64,000 bases of DNA from JANXUC01 sp964619065 (GTDB taxonomy: Bacteria; Acidobacteriota; Terriglobia; Terriglobales; Acidobacteriaceae). The first letter of the stretch is position 1, and each line of letters starts with the position of its first letter. A program made the translations under genes and the position numbers. The stretch lies in contig CAZUCC010000006.1 in NCBI GenBank assembly GCA_964619065.1, positions 1 to 64,000 on the forward strand, written 5' to 3'. Of the stretch, positions 16,503 to 24,480 are shown in pieces. The notes under the pieces are model-generated. The model saw only the letters and a list, made by a program, of their open reading frames with translations. It was not told where the DNA came from and made no database searches.

Positions 16503-17036
16503 ATGAAACACATTTTTTTAATTGTCCTGGCTTTAGCAATCATCGTGATGGTCATAACGCTTCTGGCGTCCGGCGCTTCGATGCCGGCGGCGGGTAGCAT
16601 AGCGCCAGAATTCACGCTCACCTCACAAGAAGGCACGCCGGTGAGTCTGAAGGACTTCCGCGGGAAGTGGGTGGTCTTGTACTTCTATCCCAAGGACTTC
16701 ACCAGTGGCTGTACCGTGGAGGCGCACAACTTCCAGCGCGACTTGGCGCAGTACCAGCAAAAAGGTGCCGTAATCTTAGGTGTCAGTGTGGATAGTGCGG
16801 ACTCGCATAAACAGTTTTGTACCAAGGAAGGGCTCAACTTTAAGCTCCTGGCCGATACCGATCACAAAGTATCGAGCGACTACGGATCGTTGATGAATAT
16901 GGGCGTGGTGAAATTAGCTTCCCGCCATACCTTTATCATCAATCCAGAGGGCAAGATTGTGAAAGCATTCGAGGATGTCAACCCCACTAAGCATAGTGAG
17001 GAAGTGTTAGCGGCGCTCGCTGAGTTGCAAAAGTAG
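16503..17036 (+). CDS. Membrane-anchored PrxQ/Bcp-type peroxiredoxin
   Basis: The 177-residue protein has an N-terminal hydrophobic segment (5-23) that anchors it or serves as a signal, then an AhpC/TSA domain. The peroxidatic Cys70 lies in KDFTSGCTVEA. The position five residues later, which holds the resolving Cys in many PrxQ proteins, is His here; the second Cys, Cys106 (KQFCTKEG), is 36 residues away, matching the alpha3-type PrxQ. It reduces hydrogen or organic peroxides with thioredoxin-like donors, here probably on the outer face of the inner membrane. AAGGAG lies before the ATG. It is a single-gene unit. Confidence 0.85.
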   Translation: MKHIFLIVLALAIIVMVITLLASGASMPAAGSIAPEFTLTSQEGTPVSLKDFRGKWVVLYFYPKDFTSGCTVEAHNFQRDLAQYQQKGAVILGVSVDSADSHKQFCTKEGLNFKLLADTDHKVSSDYGSLMNMGVVKLASRHTFIINPEGKIVKAFEDVNPTKHSEEVLAALAELQK

Positions 17037-17406
17037 GGAACCCCTCGCTTACCAAAGCACTCGGGGATCGATCGGCAAGAATAGACGGCATCAAGGAAAT
17101 CTAGAAGCACGTTCCCTGTCAACGTAGTTGAAGCCCGGTGCGGCGCATAATGAAAGCGCATGGGCAGGCCGATTCCACGCTGGAGCTCTACGGAATCACA
17201 CGCGAGCAGTTCAGTCAGAACCTGGCGCACGCAATTTTCCGAGGATAGGGCCACCGTTGCGCCAGCCAAATACCCAGAGGCAGTTCGGACCCCAAGACAT
17301 GGCATAATTGATGCGCAATGCGCGACCGCGCGAAAATGTAAACGATTTCGTAAGGCAAAAATTGCGGATTGCGCGAGATCGGAAGTAGTTCTGTCAAGGA
17401 GACGAA
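17037..17406. other. Intergenic stretch, nothing recognised
   Basis: About 370 bp between the peroxiredoxin gene and galM. Open frames in this part run through from neighbouring genes on the opposite strand and lack start signals. It should hold the galM promoter, since AAGGAG precedes the galM start. Confidence 0.4.
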
Positions 17407-18561
17407 ATGGTGAAACTGGTGGGCGAAGCAGCGACTGCTCTTTTGGTACTTTCCATCGCGACGACGATGTTGGTGTTGAGTTCGAGAGCCGAGGCGAAAT
17501 CAAAAATGGGAAAACAAGCATTTGGGAAGACTGACGAAGGACAACAGGCCGATCTGTACGTCCTCACCAACAAGAATGGCGTGGAAGTCGCAATCACCAA
17601 TTACGGTGGTACGGTTGTCTCTCTGAAGGTTCCCGATCGCAAGGGGAAGGTAGAGGATGTGGTTCTTGGTTACGACGATGCAGGCGGCTATGCCACCGGT
17701 AAGAATTATTTAGGCGCCACTATTGGACGATATGGAAACCGGATCGCGCACGGGAAATTCTCCCTCAACGGCGTGGCCTACACGCTCGCCAAGAATAACG
17801 GCGAGAACTCTCTCCATGGCGGCGTCCGGGGTTTTGGTCAGCGCATGTGGACCGCGAAGGATGTTTCCGGTGCAACCGGGCAGGCGCTCGAGCTCACATA
17901 TTTGAGCAAAGATGGCGAAGAAGGGTATCCCGGCAACCTGTCAGTCAAGGTGATTTACACGCTCACGGACCACAACGAACTGAAAATCGAGTACAGTGCG
18001 ACCACCGACAAAGATACGGTCGTCAATCTGACCAACCACGCCTATTTTAATCTTGCCGGTCAGGGTAACGGAGACATTCTGCAGCATGAGCTCATGATCC
18101 ACGCCGATCGATTCACTCCCGTTGATGCCGGTCTGATTCCAACAGGAGAGCTGAAGGCGGTCAAAGGGACACCGTTTGACTTTCAAACACCGACAGCGGT
18201 CGGTACGCGCATCAACCAGGAAGATGAACAACTCAAGCTTGGCAAGGGCTACGACCACAACTGGGTCTTAACAGGCGGGAAGCCAGGGACATTGGCGCTT
18301 GCGGCGAGGCTCTCTGAACCTAAGAGTGGGCGCATCCTTGAAACGTGGACCACGGAGCCGGGAATTCAGTTCTATACGGGGAACTTTCTCGACGGAACGA
18401 TTCGAGGTAAAGAGGGCAAGGTCTACAATTTCCGCTCCGCACTATGCCTGGAGACTCAACATTTTCCAGATTCACCCAACCATCCGGCTTTTCCTTCGAC
18501 TGTTCTCAAGCCGGGGCAGCATTACCGGTCGACCACTGTGTATAAGTTTTCAGCCAAATAA
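17407..18561 (+). CDS. galM: Aldose 1-epimerase (galactose mutarotase), exported
   Basis: The 384-residue protein interconverts alpha and beta anomers of free sugars. Conserved GalM residues are visible: IGRYGNRI (107-114), His137 (SLHGGVRGF), catalytic His211 (NLTNHAYFNLAG), DHNWV at 283-287, and catalytic Glu349 (CLETQHFPDSPN). An N-terminal hydrophobic segment (about 8-30) precedes the domain, so the enzyme is probably exported, unlike the cytoplasmic E. coli GalM. AAGGAG precedes ATG 17407. The GH51 arabinofuranosidase gene starts 58 bp downstream on the same strand, so mutarotation of arabinose or galactose released outside is a likely role. Confidence 0.9.
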   Translation: MVKLVGEAATALLVLSIATTMLVLSSRAEAKSKMGKQAFGKTDEGQQADLYVLTNKNGVEVAITNYGGTVVSLKVPDRKGKVEDVVLGYDDAGGYATGKNYLGATIGRYGNRIAHGKFSLNGVAYTLAKNNGENSLHGGVRGFGQRMWTAKDVSGATGQALELTYLSKDGEEGYPGNLSVKVIYTLTDHNELKIEYSATTDKDTVVNLTNHAYFNLAGQGNGDILQHELMIHADRFTPVDAGLIPTGELKAVKGTPFDFQTPTAVGTRINQEDEQLKLGKGYDHNWVLTGGKPGTLALAARLSEPKSGRILETWTTEPGIQFYTGNFLDGTIRGKEGKVYNFRSALCLETQHFPDSPNHPAFPSTVLKPGQHYRSTTVYKFSAK

Positions 18562-18619
18562 GGTTTGAACAATTCTCTGCACGAGGGCGCTCGATCTATC
18601 CCCGGGGGATCTGGACAAT

Positions 18620-20176
18620 ATGAAGGCTATATCGCGACGGAAGTTTCTGGCGGACGCAACTGCACTTTCCGCTACGAGCCTTATTCCTGCACACCTGTTC
18701 GCGGCTGCGTCTGCGGGAACGCAGCGGGTGTTAATCCGCACGGACGCCGAAATTGGCACCGTGAAGCCTGAATTCCATGGGCACTTTGCGGAGCATCTTG
18801 GTTCCTGCGTTTACGGCGGACTCTGGGTGGGTAAGAATTCTCATATCTCCAATATCAATGGATATCGGAAGCAAGCGGTCGAGTATCTTCGCGAAGTCGG
18901 GATTCCGGTCCTTCGTTGGCCGGGAGGATGTTTTGCCGACGACTATCACTGGCGCGAGGGCATCGGTCCAGCAGCGCAACGTCAGAAGCGGGTGAACATC
19001 CACTGGGGCGGATATCTGGAAGATAACAGTTTTGGCACGCACGAATTCATTGGGCTGTGCCGGTTGCTCGGGGCTGAACCTTATCTTGCAGGTAATGTCG
19101 GAAGTGGTTCTCCGAAAGAATTGCGCGACTGGATCGAGTATTGTAACTATCCCTCGGGCAGTACGATTTCCGACGAGCGTGCGGCTAACGGATCGCCGGA
19201 ACCTTTCCATGTCCGCTATTGGGGGGTCGGTAATGAGAATTGGGGATGCGGCGGCAACATGAAGCCGGAGGAGTACGCGCACCTGTTTCGGGATTTCTCG
19301 GTGTACATCAAAGAGTTTGGCGGCACGGCACCTTTCCGCGTGGCTTGCGGACCCTCCGGTGACGATGTGCAATGGTCGCGTGGTGTGTTGGATGGACTTC
19401 GCGGGGATCTGCCGGATGGTTTTTCCATGCACTACTATTCCGGTGGTCCGGATTTTGCAACAAAGTACACCAATGACCACATGAACGAACAGCTTTCCAG
19501 CTATGCCAAAGTCGAAGCATCCCTGGTTCATCAACGCGCGGTCTTGGATGGCTATGAAAAAGGCTCTAAGGTTGGCTTACTCCTGGACGAGTGGGGCGTG
19601 TGGGATGGCATCCCGGAAGACGATGAAAGGAAGTATGGGAAGCTTTGGCAGCAGAGCACGATGCGCAGTGCGGTAGCGGCTGGTCTCGGGCTAAATGTCT
19701 TTAACCGGCAGGCGGACAAACTCTACATGTGCAACATCGCGCAAATTGTGAATGTGCTGCAATCCATGCTTCTGACCGATGGACCGGAAGGCGAGCGCTG
19801 CGTTCGTACAACGACGTACCACACTTTTTCCCTTTTCAAGGCGCATCGTTCGAAGACAGCAGTAAAGGTAGAGACCGCGGATTCCTCGCCGTTGGGGATC
19901 TCAGTTTCGGCTTCGAAGAGCGAGAAAGAATTAGTGATTACCTGCGTGAACCCTCGTTCCGATTCCGATGCGCATGTGGAATGCACCATACACGGCAGCA
20001 GCTTGAAGCAGGGAACGGCTCAGATTCTTCACGATTCAGACTTGAATTCCTGCAACAGCTTCGAGCAGCCTAATCGGGTAGTTCCGCAAAAGCACGCTAT
20101 AAGGATGGACGGCACACGAATCCAAATTGACTTACCGGGGCTATCGGTAGTGACTGCGGTTGTACCGATCAGCTAA
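18620..20176 (+). CDS. GH51 alpha-L-arabinofuranosidase, Tat-exported
   Basis: The 518-residue enzyme removes alpha-L-arabinofuranosyl groups from arabinan, arabinoxylan or arabinogalactan. It has a twin-arginine signal (ISRRKFLAD at 4-12). The TIM barrel shows family features: RWPGGCFADDYHW (99-111), the acid/base Glu206 (GVGNENWGCGG) and the nucleophile Glu324 (LLLDEWGVW). The C-terminal about 110 residues form the usual beta-sandwich. Length is normal for GH51. It follows galM by 58 bp in the same direction and is convergent with the discoidin-containing glycosidase at 20240. Export suggests attack on polymers or oligomers in the periplasm or outside. Confidence 0.9.
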   Translation: MKAISRRKFLADATALSATSLIPAHLFAAASAGTQRVLIRTDAEIGTVKPEFHGHFAEHLGSCVYGGLWVGKNSHISNINGYRKQAVEYLREVGIPVLRWPGGCFADDYHWREGIGPAAQRQKRVNIHWGGYLEDNSFGTHEFIGLCRLLGAEPYLAGNVGSGSPKELRDWIEYCNYPSGSTISDERAANGSPEPFHVRYWGVGNENWGCGGNMKPEEYAHLFRDFSVYIKEFGGTAPFRVACGPSGDDVQWSRGVLDGLRGDLPDGFSMHYYSGGPDFATKYTNDHMNEQLSSYAKVEASLVHQRAVLDGYEKGSKVGLLLDEWGVWDGIPEDDERKYGKLWQQSTMRSAVAAGLGLNVFNRQADKLYMCNIAQIVNVLQSMLLTDGPEGERCVRTTTYHTFSLFKAHRSKTAVKVETADSSPLGISVSASKSEKELVITCVNPRSDSDAHVECTIHGSSLKQGTAQILHDSDLNSCNSFEQPNRVVPQKHAIRMDGTRIQIDLPGLSVVTAVVPIS

Positions 20177-20239
20177 CCAGGAGCTTCGCCTGGACTGCAG
20201 AGCGGCCGTCCGCAGGATTTGTTTTCACTCTTGCGTTTT

Positions 20240-22441
20240 TTATCTTGTGTCGTGGGGCGAATGGCCGAATGTTCCGCGCAGTACGGTTAGCGAAGCAGCC
20301 GGCAGATTGTACAACGTGTTCTCGTTGCCGGTGATCGTGGAAGTCACAGGCGGTCCATCCGGATCCGCATAGCCCAGCTTCCGGTTTGGATGCCACTGGT
20401 ACTGTGCCTTTCCGAACGTGATGGCGGTGACCGGGCCGAGCAACGCGCGATCCTGATTGCTGTCGGCGTCATGGAACACGATACGAGCCTGGTGGGGATT
20501 CTCATGGTCCCGATTCACGAGCAGCAGTGACCACTGACCATCCGGGCGGTGGACTGCATAGGCGGTGATCAGCACGTTGCCTTCGGAATCTTTGAGATCG
20601 CTGGAGGCGGCGAAGAGGCTGTGCTCTGCATCCTTCGGCTCGACCCACTCTTGCGTCATGAGTTGGGCCGCAAAAAACTGCGACGTGCGCTGCTTGATCT
20701 GGTAATCCTTGTCCACCATAAACATGTGGTACGTTCCCCAACTGTTGGGGCAGTCCGGGTGCGCCGGAGAAAAAGGCAGGCCGTGATAGTAGTGCGTTGA
20801 CTTGCCACCCGCCGTGAGAAAGCCTCCAAAGGAATCTGCCAGCCACAGAGCGCCGAAGATATCGTCCGCCGCCTCGCCGCCGTGGTCGTTGGTTTCTGTA
20901 TCGAGCATGGGAACGTTGGGTGGCAAGCCGTCGTCGCGCCAGACCTGCATAATGTGCTTGATCAGTTCCGGTTCCTGATAAAGGTTCTTCCAAGGCGTCT
21001 CGCATCCATCGTAGGGATAGTGCTCAAAGGACAGGAATGCCAAGTCTTGCAGGCGTCCGTGGGACTTGAGATATTCGAGAAAGCGTGTGAACCACGAATT
21101 GTTGCCTTGGGCGTTGGGCCAAGCCTTAATGTCTTCGGTTACACCTTCAAAAACCGGTCCACCCAGCTTGAAGTCTGGATCCACGCGGTGCAGCGCAGTC
21201 GCAAATTGAAGATAGAGCGCCGCGTAGTCTTCGGGCTGCATGTACTGGCCATCGGGCTCTTCTCCCATCTCGACGTAGAGGATTGGGTAGCCGCGTTTTT
21301 TGAGATACGTCATTTGCGCCGCCGCGTCTTCTGGTGTGCTGTAGAGCATGGCTACGGGAACAATTGCAGGCAAACCTCGCGTGATTCCGCTGGTGAAGAA
21401 GAGGTCGAGGCCAGGCTGATCCCCGGATTCCATTCGGTCCGGCGCGACATAGAGATCAGAAGACTGATGCCATGGATCGACGGAAGAACAATATATGAAA
21501 GTCTGTTTCTGATCGGGGGTGTGACGCAGCAGATCGGTGAATTTGCCCTTGTCGTCGAGTATGCCGAGGTAGAGCTCACGGATGGCGTAACCGACGCAAT
21601 CGCGCCGATCTTGATTAGGAAGATCTTGAGAGTCATGCGCACCGCAGGTATTGGAGGATTGCGTCATCAGGATGCGAACGTATTTTGTGCTCACGGGCGC
21701 ATTGTCGAGATTGGACATCTCGGTGCCTCCCTTGCCATTCTTTAAACTGCCCCGGGTGAATGTCCTCCATTCCCCTTTGTCTTGTTCGGCCATGGCGTCA
21801 CCCTCCCCAACCCAGTACTGCACTTCGTAGATGCGGGCATAGGGTTCCGCCCATTCAATGTGAATCGCATTTACGTTTTCCATTTTCTGGAGATTGATCA
21901 CGACCCACTGCGGATGCAGAGAATCGTCCTCGCCGGTGAAGGTCTTGGTGAGATACGGATTGCTTTTCCAGAAAGTGGCCAGGTCGCCGTCATCGAGGCG
22001 TGAGAAGCCGTCCCACTCGGAGCCATCGTTGCGGGTGAAGCCGCGGCGAGGAAGGGAATAGCCGTAGGAGTGACGAATCATTTCTGTACTGGGAGTTGCG
22101 TCACCAACAAAGTATCCCTTGCCGGAAGGATCGCTCCATTTGCCCTTGGGATTCCAGTGCCAGGCCTGCACAAAGAGATCAGTATTTTGCCGGTAACTGA
22201 CGACTCCCCAGCCGGCAGCGAGGTCCTGCTTGATCTGGTCGGGCCGGAAGAACATATCGGTGGCATTGCTGGGAACGCGGTCGACCGTTGTTCCAAGTGC
22301 ATAGAGAGGGCTGAATTTGTTGACCACGTGGCTGGGCGTCGCATCGACGCGGATTGTTTGTGCAGCGACCGTAGCAAGAAATAGGGAGAGACTGAGGGGT
22401 AGAAGTGGAACAAACTGGTTAAGACGCAAATTCTGGCGCAT
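20240..22441 (-). CDS. Secreted clan GH-A-like glycosidase with internal discoidin domain
   Basis: The 733-residue product has a Sec signal (cleavage near VAA-QTI, residue 28). Residues about 30-110 look like the first strands of a TIM barrel. Residues about 140-295 form an F5/8-type C (discoidin) carbohydrate-binding domain (ATFWKSNPYL, QWVVINLQKMENVNAIHIEWAEPYAR, TKYVRILMTQSS). The barrel resumes with YPILYVEMGEEPDG. Candidate acid/base is Glu395, preceded by Glu394 where clan GH-A normally has Asn, and candidate nucleophile is Glu516 (PMLDTETNDH). GH39-like families come closest, but I cannot assign one. The binding domain sits inside the catalytic fold, not at an end. AAGGAC precedes the ATG. 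Confidence 0.65.
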   Translation of the reverse strand: MRQNLRLNQFVPLLPLSLSLFLATVAAQTIRVDATPSHVVNKFSPLYALGTTVDRVPSNATDMFFRPDQIKQDLAAGWGVVSYRQNTDLFVQAWHWNPKGKWSDPSGKGYFVGDATPSTEMIRHSYGYSLPRRGFTRNDGSEWDGFSRLDDGDLATFWKSNPYLTKTFTGEDDSLHPQWVVINLQKMENVNAIHIEWAEPYARIYEVQYWVGEGDAMAEQDKGEWRTFTRGSLKNGKGGTEMSNLDNAPVSTKYVRILMTQSSNTCGAHDSQDLPNQDRRDCVGYAIRELYLGILDDKGKFTDLLRHTPDQKQTFIYCSSVDPWHQSSDLYVAPDRMESGDQPGLDLFFTSGITRGLPAIVPVAMLYSTPEDAAAQMTYLKKRGYPILYVEMGEEPDGQYMQPEDYAALYLQFATALHRVDPDFKLGGPVFEGVTEDIKAWPNAQGNNSWFTRFLEYLKSHGRLQDLAFLSFEHYPYDGCETPWKNLYQEPELIKHIMQVWRDDGLPPNVPMLDTETNDHGGEAADDIFGALWLADSFGGFLTAGGKSTHYYHGLPFSPAHPDCPNSWGTYHMFMVDKDYQIKQRTSQFFAAQLMTQEWVEPKDAEHSLFAASSDLKDSEGNVLITAYAVHRPDGQWSLLLVNRDHENPHQARIVFHDADSNQDRALLGPVTAITFGKAQYQWHPNRKLGYADPDGPPVTSTITGNENTLYNLPAASLTVLRGTFGHSPHDTR

Positions 22442-22693
22442 GGAGAAGTCCTTGATAAAGTTGTTCGCAATCCAACCTATGAGTCATACAACAAATGTGT
22501 GGGCATTACCACCGAAGGGCGAATTGCTTTCACTCAATGAAAAGCAGAGGTTCGCGGTTACCACGCTGGGTTTACAGCACGGAGGGGAACCGTCGCGCGC
22601 AAGCAGCCAAAGCGATGAATCAACAGGCAGCGGCAGTGCATGTGCATCCTTTGCGGACGCAGGCGCCAATTAATTTTGAGGTTCAAATACAAA

Positions 22694-22736
22694 GTACAAC
22701 GCCCTCTTCAACAAACTGGAGAAGAGGGCGTTGTAC
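22694..22736 (-). terminator. Strong hairpin terminator of the di-heme oxidoreductase gene
   Basis: A perfect 16-bp stem (arms 22694-22709 and 22721-22736) with an 11-base loop starts three bases after the stop of the minus-strand cytochrome gene. On the minus strand it is followed by a T-rich run (TTTGTATTTG), as expected for a rho-independent terminator; the plus strand has none. Confidence 0.8.
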
Positions 22737-22738
22737 GC

Positions 22739-23944
22739 TCACAGTGAGTTTAGGAACGCGAGCAGGCTCTTCATATCATCCCGTCGCAGATTCCGGACTT
22801 GCTGGCGAGTGTTTCTGGCTTCGCCGTCATGGCGCTGAATCGCGGTTGTAAGGTCCGACGCGCTGCCGTCGTGTAACAAGCGGCCCCGTGTACGTAGTCC
22901 CCATAAAGGCGGCGTGCGTAGCTTGTTTCTACTTTCAGGTCCGCCATTCTGCACAATGCCGTCACCGGTTCCAACATCATGCAGCAGGAAATCGCTGAAG
23001 GGGTGAATCGTCTTGCTTCCCAAGGCGGGCGGAATAACAAACAATCCGCCATTCAGACTTGTGCCTGCTGGGGCTGTCTGCAGGGTGCTGGTGTGGCAGA
23101 GATCACATCCGATCTTGTGAAATACCGCTGCCCCAGCTTGCACTTCCGGTGTGATTTCGCCCCGTGGTGGCGCCTTGGTAGCCCGCATAAAGCTTGCGTA
23201 GAAATCGATGTCGCCCTCGGTATCGTTGGGTTCGGTTGTATCCTGATTAAACGCATCGACCGGCCGGCCGAAGTACGGCATCTCTGTGGGCAAGAGCCTG
23301 CTGGTCACGCCCTTTTCCCCTTGATCCGCATCCGCCGCGAAACTCAAGAGGCTGGCGTGCTGGTCTTTCCAGCCAAAGCGGCCCACCCGCGAAACCCCGG
23401 GAGCCTCCAGAATGGGCACCATGATGGCCTGCCCGTGAATCCGACCATCCGAAAGCTTGGCTTCCTCCTTTGCTAAGTCCAGCAAAGTCTGATCGTCCAC
23501 GGCCTCGACATAGCCCAGTCCTAAGATGCTGGTCGACATGCGGAAGGCATGGATATCCTCGGATGCTGGAATACGTTGCTGAATCTGGCGACTGGTAGCC
23601 CGATCGTGGACCAGGGAGATGCCACCAGGCGGGTTGACGAAGACTCCGTGCTCCATATGGCCCGCACGCATCTCGCTCACTTGACTATTGCCACCCGTCA
23701 CTGGATTTTGGTGACAATCAACACACGAAGTTGCGTTGTACAAGGGACCTAAGCCATTCTCGGCTGCTACAGGTTCTTCAAACTGGTCTCGGTCGGCATC
23801 GTGGGTATCTTGATCGACCGCACCATTGGTCAGTGTGTCGAATTTTGCGGGCGCTTCCGTGCCTACATCGGCGGCCGCGATCAGGACAGCGAAAAGCGCG
23901 AATAGGCACAGTATTCTCCAGTTGCTCAAAATGTTCCTCTTCAT
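22739..23944 (-). CDS. Di-heme oxidoreductase (putative thiol oxidoreductase family)
   Basis: The 401-residue protein is of the di-heme oxidoreductase family (PF06537, COG3488). It has a signal peptide (residues 1-25) and two CxxCH heme c sites: Cys74-His78 (TSCVDCHQNP) and Cys280-His284 (GCDLCHTST). Family features GLGPLYNATSC, GLGYVEAVDD and RTPPLWGLRTRGRLLHDG are present. It probably works as a periplasmic cytochrome in electron transfer; the older thiol-oxidoreductase name has weak support. GGAG lies before ATG 23944. It is monocistronic with its own terminator. Usual neighbours such as imelysin-family metal uptake genes are not present. Confidence 0.9.
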   Translation of the reverse strand: MKRNILSNWRILCLFALFAVLIAAADVGTEAPAKFDTLTNGAVDQDTHDADRDQFEEPVAAENGLGPLYNATSCVDCHQNPVTGGNSQVSEMRAGHMEHGVFVNPPGGISLVHDRATSRQIQQRIPASEDIHAFRMSTSILGLGYVEAVDDQTLLDLAKEEAKLSDGRIHGQAIMVPILEAPGVSRVGRFGWKDQHASLLSFAADADQGEKGVTSRLLPTEMPYFGRPVDAFNQDTTEPNDTEGDIDFYASFMRATKAPPRGEITPEVQAGAAVFHKIGCDLCHTSTLQTAPAGTSLNGGLFVIPPALGSKTIHPFSDFLLHDVGTGDGIVQNGGPESRNKLRTPPLWGLRTRGRLLHDGSASDLTTAIQRHDGEARNTRQQVRNLRRDDMKSLLAFLNSL

Positions 23945-24480
23945 TGGTCATCTCCAAACACGGAGCACACACACTCCGTCGGCAGTTGGTCGATCGCAGT
24001 GAAGGAACGGCGCGCGGGTTCCGAATTGTTGGTCTCAGATGCAACGAAGCTGACTGTTGACCGACTCACTCGAGCAGGAACAGTCTAAGAAGTGGCGAAC
24101 GGTCCCGGGTGGGCTTGGTCTTTTCAAACCAGGATCGGGAAGATTGAAATGCACTTTAGGTCGGAATGCCGCGCCACACAAGGTACCAGAAGTACATCGG
24201 GTTGCCTGGAAAAGGGACATTGCAGAAGCCGCAAACCCAAAAGTAGAACGTGAAGATTTCCCCAACATGGTGAATTTCCTATGCCGTTTAAGAATATCGC
24301 TCTGCAATCGATCTGTGTTAACTGCGCCCGCTGGGCGGGGTGAGAGCACCTGTACAGTCGGACTCCGTTCCTGTTCCCACGTGCAGGGCTTTTTGTTTCG
24401 CTCCGATTCCGCTTGACTTCGGGCCTATACGAAAGTATAAGTATTAACTCGAAAGTATAGGAAAGCTCCGGGAGGCGTTA
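23945..24480. other. Divergent intergenic stretch before the first TonB receptor
   Basis: About 0.5 kb between the minus-strand cytochrome gene and the plus-strand receptor gene, with no credible gene. Its right end carries the paired direct repeat at 24430-24459 and a GGGAGG ribosome binding site (24470-24475) before ATG 24481. Confidence 0.5.
24430..24459 (+). promoter_or_regulatory. Paired CGAAAGTATA direct repeats, candidate operator
   Basis: CGAAAGTATA occurs exactly at 24430-24439 and 24450-24459, starts 20 bp apart (two helical turns), ending 21 bp before the receptor start codon. The block is also bracketed by CCTATAC and GTATAGG in inverted orientation. Spacing and position suggest a regulator-binding site overlapping the promoter. 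The regulator is unknown. Confidence 0.45.

Noticed and set aside
16880..17521. 213-codon minus-strand frame across the peroxiredoxin/galM gap
   Set aside because: Overlaps both genes antisense and has no start signal.
18731..19534. 267-codon frame opposite GH51
   Set aside because: Antisense shadow of a well-supported enzyme gene.
20882..21745. 287-codon frame opposite the discoidin glycosidase
   Set aside because: Antisense to a gene with clear signal peptide and catalytic motifs.
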